Shown here piece by piece: positions 1 through 5,500 of a DNA stretch of 11,529 bases (positions are counted from its first letter, which is position 1; every line of letters begins with the position of its first letter). The stretch is from DASVXQ01 sp046727955 (lineage in GTDB: Bacteria > Actinomycetota > CALGFH01). The notes below the pieces were generated by a model. It was not told the DNA's origin. It did not search any database and worked only from the letters and a program-made list of their open reading frames with translations. Where the stretch lies: positions 1 to 11,529 of the forward strand of contig JBKPDO010000045.1 of NCBI GenBank assembly GCA_046727955.1, written 5' to 3'. Made by a program: the position numbers and the translations under genes.

Positions 1-64
1 CCAGCGCGATCCGGTCGGTGATCGGCGGCGGCGAGGGCAGCTGGGTGGGTGCGGCGGGGGCCAT
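1..64 (-). CDS. Start of an unknown protein, cut by the left edge
   Basis: An ATG at 64 opens a minus-strand frame that stays open to the window edge and begins MAPAAPTQLPSPPPITDRIA. Only 21 codons are visible: a proline/alanine-rich N-terminus, with no domain that can be recognised. A purine-rich GAAGGAG lies about 12 nt before the ATG, rather far for a Shine-Dalgarno site. It points the same way as the RNase H gene and follows it after a gap of about 310 nt, so it may belong to the same transcript or have its own promoter. The call rests on codon use and start context only. Confidence 0.45.
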   Translation of the reverse strand, partial: MAPAAPTQLPSPPPITDRIAL

Positions 65-375
65 CCGGCTGCTTGGCTCCTTCCACGAAGCGACAAGAAG
101 CGGACCCTACCACGTCAAAGCAGCAAACCGAATGGCATTGGGGTTAGTCCGAGCGTGACCGTGGGACGTATCGGATGCCACGGTCCTTGGTAGGCCTCGA
201 CCGGGCCCGTATATAGGTGTTCGCCCTCCTGGAGCAGGACCGTGATAATTGCCTTTGTCGCGGGGGTATCTCGCCGCGCGACCGGACGTGAGCAGGACCG
301 GCCCGGCGGGGGAGCGCAGAGTTATCGGGGGCGTCGCCGACGCTTCGGCCGATCCATCGCCGCGAGGGGTCTTGG
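65..375. other. Intergenic stretch downstream of rnhA
   Basis: About 310 bases with no convincing gene. It holds an AT-rich island (TATATA near 210-216) that could be a promoter -10 element for the leftward gene, though no good -35 was seen. An 11-bp direct repeat, gagcaggaccg, occurs at 232-242 and 290-300. A reading frame that crosses this stretch and runs into rnhA on the same strand is out of phase with rnhA and looks like a shadow. No clear terminator for rnhA was found. Confidence 0.5.
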
Positions 376-1014
376 CTACCCCTCGTCTGGAACGTCGCCC
401 TGTTGGCCCTGCTGGGTCCGACATGCCCTCTTGGCGAGCTGGTCGACCAGCTCGTTCATCGGCTCGCCCGAGTGGCCTTTGACCCAGCGGAACCTGATGG
501 CACGGTGCCGCACGAGCTCGATGAGCGGCTCCCACAGGTCCCGATTGGTCACCGGCTTCCGCTGACGGGTGCGCCAGTTGCGCTGCAGCCAGCCCTCCCA
601 CCACTGGTCCCGGAAGCAGTTGATGACATACGTCGAGTCGCTCACCACCTCAAGGGGACCGTCGAGCGCTCGGACCGCCTCCAGCACGGCGGTGATCTCC
701 ATGCGCTGGTTGGTGGTCCGCGCCGCCGCTCCGCTGGCGTACCGGCCCTGTGGCACGGCCCAGGCCCAGCCACCCCGCCCCGGGTTCACCGAGCAGGCAC
801 CATCGGCGTACACGACGGTCGCCGCCCCCCCAGGCAGCCACAGCTTTCCGGCGGGGTCGCTCACCCGCTCGCCTGTCCTGCCGTTGCCACCCCGACCAAG
901 GGCTTCGGCCCAGCGCTTGACCAGGCTGGCTGGCAGCGCACGCTTGACCTCAGTGTCGACACGCTCGATCTCGAACCAGCCAGCCCTGCGCAGAAGGACG
1001 GCGCCCACCAGCAA
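376..1014 (-). CDS. rnhA: Ribonuclease HI with N-terminal extension
   Basis: Ribonuclease HI cuts the RNA strand of RNA:DNA hybrids in the cytoplasm (R-loops, replication primers) using two metal ions. The catalytic domain runs from about residue 65 to 198 (numbered from TTG 1014). All key residues are visible: D71 in VVYADGACSVNPG, E106 in TTNQRMEITAV, D126 in VVSDSTYVINC, H181 in WVKGHSG and D191 in NELVDQLAKRA. A typical bacterial RNase HI is about 150 aa, so the first ~60 residues are extra. They contain a short basic/helical stretch (VKRALPASLVKRWAEALG) but no domain I can name. TTG 1014 and GTG 1008 are weak starts with no clear ribosome site. The frame continues upstream to a TAG at 1045-1047, in phase with the preceding cysteine-rich gene. 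It is the third gene of a leftward set. The family is certain; the exact start is not. Confidence 0.93.
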   Translation of the reverse strand: MLVGAVLLRRAGWFEIERVDTEVKRALPASLVKRWAEALGRGGNGRTGERVSDPAGKLWLPGGAATVVYADGACSVNPGRGGWAWAVPQGRYASGAAARTTNQRMEITAVLEAVRALDGPLEVVSDSTYVINCFRDQWWEGWLQRNWRTRQRKPVTNRDLWEPLIELVRHRAIRFRWVKGHSGEPMNELVDQLAKRACRTQQGQQGDVPDEG

Positions 1015-1044
1015 CCGGAAGGCATGGCCGCCTTCACCATGGCG

Positions 1045-1503
1045 CTACTCATATTCGACGTCCTCGTCATCGGGCTCGGCAACGGTGGAGAAGTCGATCG
1101 CCAGGCACCCCTCGGTGGGCTGGTCGGTCGGCGTGCACGGGCAGGCGTCCGGCGATCGCCAGCAGCGGCGGCAGACCGGATCGGCATGGGGCGCATCCTG
1201 GGTGCCGGTGCCGAGGACCTGCCAGGCCAGATAGCGCCCGCACAGGCAGCGCTGCGCCTGCTGCTGCGCGGTGAGGTGGTACGGGAGCATCAGGCCCAGC
1301 TTAGCTCGGTGATCTGGTCCTTCTGCAGGAATGGTCGCTGTCAGGGCCGCTGGTGGGGGGGTGGTCGCCGAGGACGACCGGGCCGGCGCCGGCGGCCACT
1401 GGCCCCACTCGAGTACCGCGCCGGCCCACGGCCGTGACTCCAGACCCGTGCTGCTCACCGTGCCGCTCGCCGTCGGCGACTGCGCCGCCGCCTCGGTGCT
1501 CAC
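1045..1503 (-). CDS. Small cysteine-rich protein, probable zinc binding
   Basis: Not recognised as a named family. From GTG 1503 it would be 152 aa. The first ~70 residues are Ala/Pro/Ser-rich and look disordered. The second half carries seven cysteines in a knuckle-like order: C86-x-C88, C111-x2-C114, C121-x-C123 and C133, followed by an acidic tail (EPDDEDVEYE). The CxC/CxxC pairs suggest a structural zinc site. A start at the ATG near 1290 (residue 72) would keep all the cysteines and is a serious alternative. The GTG has an AGGGA immediately upstream, too close for an ideal ribosome site. The gene ends 30 nt before the TTG of the RNase H gene and is in the same frame, so the two may be coupled, or may once have been one protein. 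Confidence 0.55.
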   Translation of the reverse strand: MSTEAAAQSPTASGTVSSTGLESRPWAGAVLEWGQWPPAPARSSSATTPPPAALTATIPAEGPDHRAKLGLMLPYHLTAQQQAQRCLCGRYLAWQVLGTGTQDAPHADPVCRRCWRSPDACPCTPTDQPTEGCLAIDFSTVAEPDDEDVEYE

Positions 1504-1589
1504 TCCCTACCAGCTTTCGGCACGCGTCCAATAGGTCGATCCGACCAGTGGGTCCTGGAGGTCATGACCACAGCCGGGGCGCTTTGAGA

Positions 1590-2087
1590 TCAGGTGCGGC
1601 GCCGGGCGAGCGGGATGCGCGCCGCGGCGACTCGCCCGGCCCGCACGGCCGCCTCGAGCGCGGCCGGGGTGACCTGTCCGCGGCTGACTAGGTTGGCGCC
1701 GGTGACCGCCAAGATCTGCCGTTCCGTGCGCACCACCGTCTCCCACTCGGGCGGTCCGGCATCGAGGGTGCCGTCGAGCGCGGCGCCGCCGTCCGGGTCG
1801 CGGATCAGCAGCCGTGGGCGTGACGCCAACGGCCGAGCCGCCCAGTTCCGCTGCCCGCTCACTCCCGGTTCCCAGCTCGCCGGCGTGTGCGCGCTGCGGG
1901 TGCGCTGGATCCTGGCGGTGAGCTCGCCGGCGTCCAGCTCGCCGACGGCACGCTCGGGCCCGAGCGCCCGGGCCATGCCCTTGAGGACGTCCATTCCCCG
2001 CCGTGAGACCGTGTCGAGGAGGGGAAGCTGCTTGCGGCGGCGAAGCCCTGACAGGGAGGACCACCCGTCAGGAACCAGATCCCCCAT
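1590..2087 (-). CDS. Unknown 165-aa protein
   Basis: A complete minus-strand frame from ATG 2087 with strong GC-ending codon use. I do not recognise a family. The N-terminus (about 1-60) has a basic helical part (SGLRRRKQLPLLDTVSRRG, then DVLKGMARALG). A middle section is rich in proline and glycine (LLIRDPDGGAALDG). The C-terminal third looks helical (RTERQILAVTGANLVSRG, then VTPAALEAAVRAGRVAAARI) and ends in a basic tail. There are no membrane segments, signal peptide or cysteine motif. No Shine-Dalgarno sequence precedes the ATG and no good leaderless box is seen, so an inner ATG at 1994 is possible. It heads the leftward gene set, 86 nt before the cysteine-rich gene. One copy of the 26-bp repeat lies about 70 nt upstream. 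Confidence 0.6.
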   Translation of the reverse strand: MGDLVPDGWSSLSGLRRRKQLPLLDTVSRRGMDVLKGMARALGPERAVGELDAGELTARIQRTRSAHTPASWEPGVSGQRNWAARPLASRPRLLIRDPDGGAALDGTLDAGPPEWETVVRTERQILAVTGANLVSRGQVTPAALEAAVRAGRVAAARIPLARRRT

Positions 2088-2156
2088 GGAGGGCCTACAG
2101 GGCCGCGCTAACGGCGTTTGTGGCTCGTGTCACACCCACATGTGTACGCTTACGAC

Positions 2157-2182
2157 GCGGACGGCCGCGTGGCGTCACCTGG
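2157..2182 (-). repeat. 26-bp direct repeat, copy A
   Basis: The 26 bases here match 2445-2470 at 24 positions (differences at 2171 and 2175). The core GCGGACGGCCGC can fold on itself. The copy lies 70 nt upstream of the 165-aa minus-strand gene, in the same orientation relative to that gene as copy B is to the microprotein gene. It may be a regulator binding site shared by the two leftward genes; function is inferred. Confidence 0.6.
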
Positions 2183-2224
2183 GCATATCAGCTGCGGGCT
2201 TCGGTGGGATCCATGCGGCATACA

Positions 2225-2258
2225 CAAGGGCCAGCCCCGATCACGGAGCTGGCCCTTG
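2225..2258 (-). terminator. Hairpin terminator after the Arg-tail microprotein
   Basis: A perfect 11-bp inverted repeat (CAAGGGCCAGC at 2225-2235 with its complement at 2248-2258) encloses a 12-nt loop. It begins 20 nt after the stop of the minus-strand microprotein gene. No strong T-run follows on either strand (TGTGTAT on the minus side), as is common for actinobacterial terminators. The position is what supports a real transcript ending here. Confidence 0.7.
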
Positions 2259-2277
2259 CTGCTGCTGGAGGCGTCGG

Positions 2278-2397
2278 CTACCGGCGTCGGCGTCGGCGTC
2301 GGCGCCGGCGTCCCAGGTAGAGCGCGCGGTTGGCGAGAACCAACGCGAGCAGTGCCACCAGCAGAGCGAGAACGACCGTGACCCCGTCCAAGGGCAC
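2278..2397 (-). CDS. 39-aa membrane microprotein with ten-arginine tail
   Basis: A short frame from GTG 2397 to TAG 2278. The N-terminus is MPLDG. One hydrophobic helix follows at about residues 6-22 (VTVVLALLVALLALVLA), then NRALYLG, then ten arginines at the very end. The layout predicts a single-pass inner-membrane protein with its basic tail in the cytoplasm. GGAAGG at 2406-2401 is the likely ribosome site; its spacing fits the GTG tightly and the TTG two codons later more comfortably. The arginine tail is encoded by a GGCGTC-type hexamer repeat, and a strong hairpin follows 20 nt after the stop. It is divergent from the large PNP/PIN gene. It could be a type I toxin-like peptide, a small membrane partner, or a structural microprotein. 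Similar basic-tailed single-helix peptides exist, but I name no family. Confidence 0.6.
   Translation of the reverse strand: MPLDGVTVVLALLVALLALVLANRALYLGRRRRRRRRRR
2283..2312. repeat. Hexanucleotide repeat coding the poly-Arg tail
   Basis: Five consecutive 6-nt units, GGCGTC x3, GGCGCC, GGCGTC on the plus strand. On the minus strand each unit encodes two arginines, so gain or loss of units by slippage would change the tail length by two residues without breaking the frame. Confidence 0.75.
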
Positions 2398-2400
2398 CTA

Positions 2401-2406
2401 CCTTCC
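2401..2406 (-). promoter_or_regulatory. Ribosome binding site of the Arg-tail microprotein
   Basis: GGAAGG on the minus strand, 3 nt before GTG 2397 and 9 nt before the in-frame TTG at codon 3. The spacing favours the TTG slightly; either start gives the same hydrophobic helix and arginine tail. Confidence 0.45.
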
Positions 2407-2444
2407 GTCTAGGCGGTGGTGCCCTACCAGGTGGCCGGGTCGTT

Positions 2445-2470
2445 GCGGACGGCCGCGTAGCGCCACCTGG
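2445..2470 (-). repeat. 26-bp direct repeat, copy B
   Basis: Matches copy A at 2157-2182 at 24 of 26 positions and lies about 48 nt upstream of the microprotein start. It is also the right part of a larger inverted repeat: CCAGGTGGC at 2427-2435 pairs with GCCACCTGG at 2462-2470, with an inner GCGG/CCGC pair. It may be an operator or an RNA structure in the microprotein leader. Confidence 0.6.
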
Positions 2471-2517
2471 CAGGGCTGGGCACGACCGGAGGGACATGGA
2501 CGTGCCCGGCAGGGCCA

Positions 2518-2523
2518 TACTGT
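2518..2523 (+). promoter_or_regulatory. -10 box TACTGT, leaderless type
   Basis: TACTGT fits TANNNT and sits 7 nt before the ATG at 2531, the spacing expected when transcription begins at the A of the ATG. No good -35 was seen. Two other genes in this window (starting at 9334 and 10839) have the same layout, which supports it. Confidence 0.5.
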
Positions 2524-2530
2524 ACACGCC

Positions 2531-2549
2531 ATGTCCAGTGATTGGACAT
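2531..2549. promoter_or_regulatory. Palindromic operator ATGTCCA-n5-TGGACAT
   Basis: A perfect inverted repeat with 7-bp arms and a 5-nt spacer lies on the predicted transcription start and the leader ATG. A related half-site, TGGACGT, lies at 2497-2503. A bound dimer would block transcription. The winged helix at the N-terminus of the protein encoded downstream is an obvious candidate for autoregulation, but that link is inferred. Confidence 0.55.
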
Positions 2550-2581
2550 TGCGTGGCGACGGGTGCATGCTTGGGTTGTGA
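2531..2581 (+). CDS. 16-aa leader ORF, GTGA-coupled to the large gene
   Basis: A short frame, MSSDWTLRGDGCMLGL, begins at ATG 2531 exactly where a transcript from the TACTGT box would start. Its TGA (2579-2581) overlaps the GTG (2578-2580) proposed as the start of the large protein, giving a GTGA junction typical of translational coupling. The large gene has no Shine-Dalgarno site of its own, so ribosomes finishing this leader could re-start there. The leader has no run of a single amino acid that would suggest classic attenuation. The first 19 bases of the ORF are also a palindrome. Whether the peptide has its own function is unknown. Confidence 0.5.
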   Translation: MSSDWTLRGDGCMLGL

Positions 2582-5500
2582 GCGTTCCGGAGGAGTCCTT
2601 GACCGACACGGAGCGTCGCGTCGTCGAGTCGCTCATGGAGTTCGGAGAGCCAGCCAGTGGGCGGCGGGTCGCCGCGGCGCTGCGGATTTCGCCGACGACC
2701 GCGACAACCGCTCTGGGCCGTCTTCGTAAACTGGGCCTGGTCGAGTCGCGTGTGGCCGGCCGTGCGGTGTTGTGGACGGTTCGAGAAGACGCTCCATCGG
2801 TGGTGCGCCTGCTCAGGCGCCGCCGGGCGGGCAGCTCGTCACCCGCCCGGCCGCAGGGACCAGCCCCAGCCGACGCCGACCGTTGGGAGCCGGCCGGCTC
2901 CGGTGATGCCGGCCGCAGCATGCTGACGGCCGTGGTGTTCACCGCGATCCCACCGGAGTACGACGCCGTCCGCAAGCAGCTCGGCAGCTGCTCCAGGGCA
3001 AGGACCCCGATCGGGACCCGCTTCGAGGTCGGCCGCATCCGCGGTGACCGTGCCGATTGGGACGTCTACCTCGCCGAGATCGGCATGGGAAACGCCGGCT
3101 CAGCGGCGGAGGTCATGGCCGCTGCCGCCGCTTTCGATCCGGCCCTGGTCTTGTTCGTAGGCGTCGCCGGGGGATTGAAGCCCAACGACCAAGCCCAAGG
3201 CGACGTCGTCATCGCCGAGCGGGTCTACAACGTGCACAGCGGCAAGCACGCCACCGGGCCGGACGGGGCGCCGGAAGTCTTGTCCCGTCCCGTGTCGTTG
3301 CCAACCTCACATCGGCTTACCCAACTCGTCCGCGAGGTGGCCCGCAGCCAATGGCAACCACAGGCGGTCCTCACAGCAGGTCGGGCGCCGCAGGCCCACC
3401 TCAAGCCGATCGTGGCCGGCGAGGTGGTCCTCGCCGACCAGGACAGCGACCTGCGCCAGAGAATCGCGCAACGCTTCAACGACGCGGGCGCCGTCGACAT
3501 GGAGTCCTACGGCGTATACGAGGCGGCGCATCGCACGGAGACGCCCGTACTCGCCGTCCGGGGCTTGTCCGACCTGATCGGCGACAAACGCGCTGCCGAG
3601 GACCACCAGTGGCAGCCGCGCGCAGCAGCAAACGCGGCTACATTTGCCGTCGCCTTGTTGCGCCACGCCGACGACGACGACTTCCCACCTGGACGCCGAG
3701 TTCCGCCACGGCCGCCAAGCAGCCCGCGCCCGGTTGCAGCACCTGAGGCGGAGCGGCTGGCTTCGGAGGGAGCACTGGATCGGCTCGCGCCGAATCTGCG
3801 GCCATGGTGGCGGCGCCTTCGCTTGAGTTCCCCGGCGCGTGCGGACGCCGCGCTGGCCGATCTGGCTACCCGTTCTGAGTCCCCGATCGGCTGGCTCGGT
3901 AGAACACGCCACCGCCCTCCCTCCTGGCTGCGCGAGGATGACAACGGCGACGCGTGGGCACTGCTGGCCCGCTTTGCCGCCAGCCACGGCTCGCCGCATG
4001 CGACATACGCCTATGAACGAGCGGCAGAACTGGCGGCCAACGCCGGATGGGACACCATCGCCGCGCTGCACCGACTCGCGGCGGCGGTGAGCCTCGCCGA
4101 ACACCCGAACGCCGATGCGGTGGGTGGTGACCCACAGGACGCCGGTCGGGCAGAGGTGCTGCGTCGCCTGCGGGCCGAGCAAACCACGGTCGTTGGTCCG
4201 CTCGCAGCGTTTCTCTGCGCGGCGGTCGAGGACGACCGTGACGAGACGTTGAATGCCGCCGGACCTGCGCTGAGGGTCCTGGGCCTAGATCCCGTGAACC
4301 TTGGCCTGCCGCCCACGACGACCAGGATCAACACCGAAGCCAGTGAGGCGGCGCTGGCAGAGCTTGCGGAGACAGACCCTGACGTCGTCGCGGAGCTGCG
4401 TAGCCAGATCCTCCTCTACCTTGCGAACCTGCGGCTGACGGACGACGACACCGACGCGGCGCTACGCATCCTCGCCCTTGCGCGGGAGATGGTGCCGGCC
4501 GCGACGACGCCGCTGCTGCTGATCGCCCGCGCGCACCTCCAGCGCGTCGCCGGTCCCACAGGCCAACGGTCGAACGTCGACGACACGGCCGCGGTGCTCG
4601 CCGACGTCGAGCAGATGGCCCTGCTGGCCAGAGACCGGCGCCGAGATTGGCACGGGCCGACCGCCGAGGCGTTGGCGCTGGCCGGCCGCGCGCGGGCACA
4701 GTCCGGTGATTTCGAGGGCGCGCTACGGCTGCTGCTGCCGCCGCCACGAGGACACGCCACCGACCGCGAGGCGGCTGACCCGGCCGTTCGCGAAATTGCC
4801 TCCGCGGCTGCCACATACGCGGGAGAGTCACTTCTCGCAGTCGAGCTGGCCGCTGGGGTGACCGACCCGGTCGAACGGCACCTGCTCCGGGCGGTTGCTC
4901 TGAGCCGGGCAGAGGGCATGGGTGATGAGGCGGAGCGGTCCTACCGCGCCGCCCTCGAGAACGTCCCTGACACACGGCCCGATCAACTGGTCCGCGCGCT
5001 CCTTGGCATGGCGCGGCTGGGCACGCCGATCACGGCAGATGCGAAGGGCAACATCGCCGACGCTCTCGCGAGGCTACGCCGCATGGACCCGGAGGCTGCG
5101 GACCTGGTCGAAGCGTCCGCCGCACTGCACGCTGGTCGTCCCCGCGACGCCCTCGTCCTCGCCCGTCAATACCCCGAGTCCGTCGCCGCCATGGAGCTGG
5201 CCGCGGAAGCAGCCGCCGCAGCCGGCCAACCCGAGGAGGCGATCCGTGTCCTGGAACGGGTCGGGCGCGAGCGAGGCGACAACACCCTGCTGGTGCAGGC
5301 CATGCTGCTCGCTGCGGACGCGGGACGACGCGACGATGCCGAGCGGCTCTCGACCAGGCTGCTCACCGCCGCTGACCCCGCAACCCGCCGGCAGGCGCTA
5401 CAGACCAGGCTGCAGGCGGCGGGGCGAGAGGGCAGATGGCAGGACGTCGCGGACCTGAGCCGATGCCTCCTCGATGAGGAGGACCTGGGCTCAGCCGATG

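Noticed and set aside
107..604. A 165-codon minus-strand frame downstream of and overlapping rnhA
   Set aside because: It overlaps the catalytic C-terminus of RNase HI in another frame, and its sequence is low-complexity shadow.
403..1437. A 344-codon plus-strand frame across rnhA
   Set aside because: It is opposite a certain RNase HI gene and shows no recognisable protein pattern.
2150..2527. A 125-codon minus-strand frame in the divergent region
   Set aside because: It contains a Pro-Thr repeat that is simply the arginine hexamer repeat read out of frame. The microprotein frame has a better start, helix and terminator.
2542..2577. TTG at 2542 as the start of the large protein
   Set aside because: It lies inside the 19-bp palindrome, has no ribosome site, and the extra 12 residues (DIAWRRVHAWV) do not resemble the wHTH start. 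GTG 2578, overlapping the leader stop, fits better.
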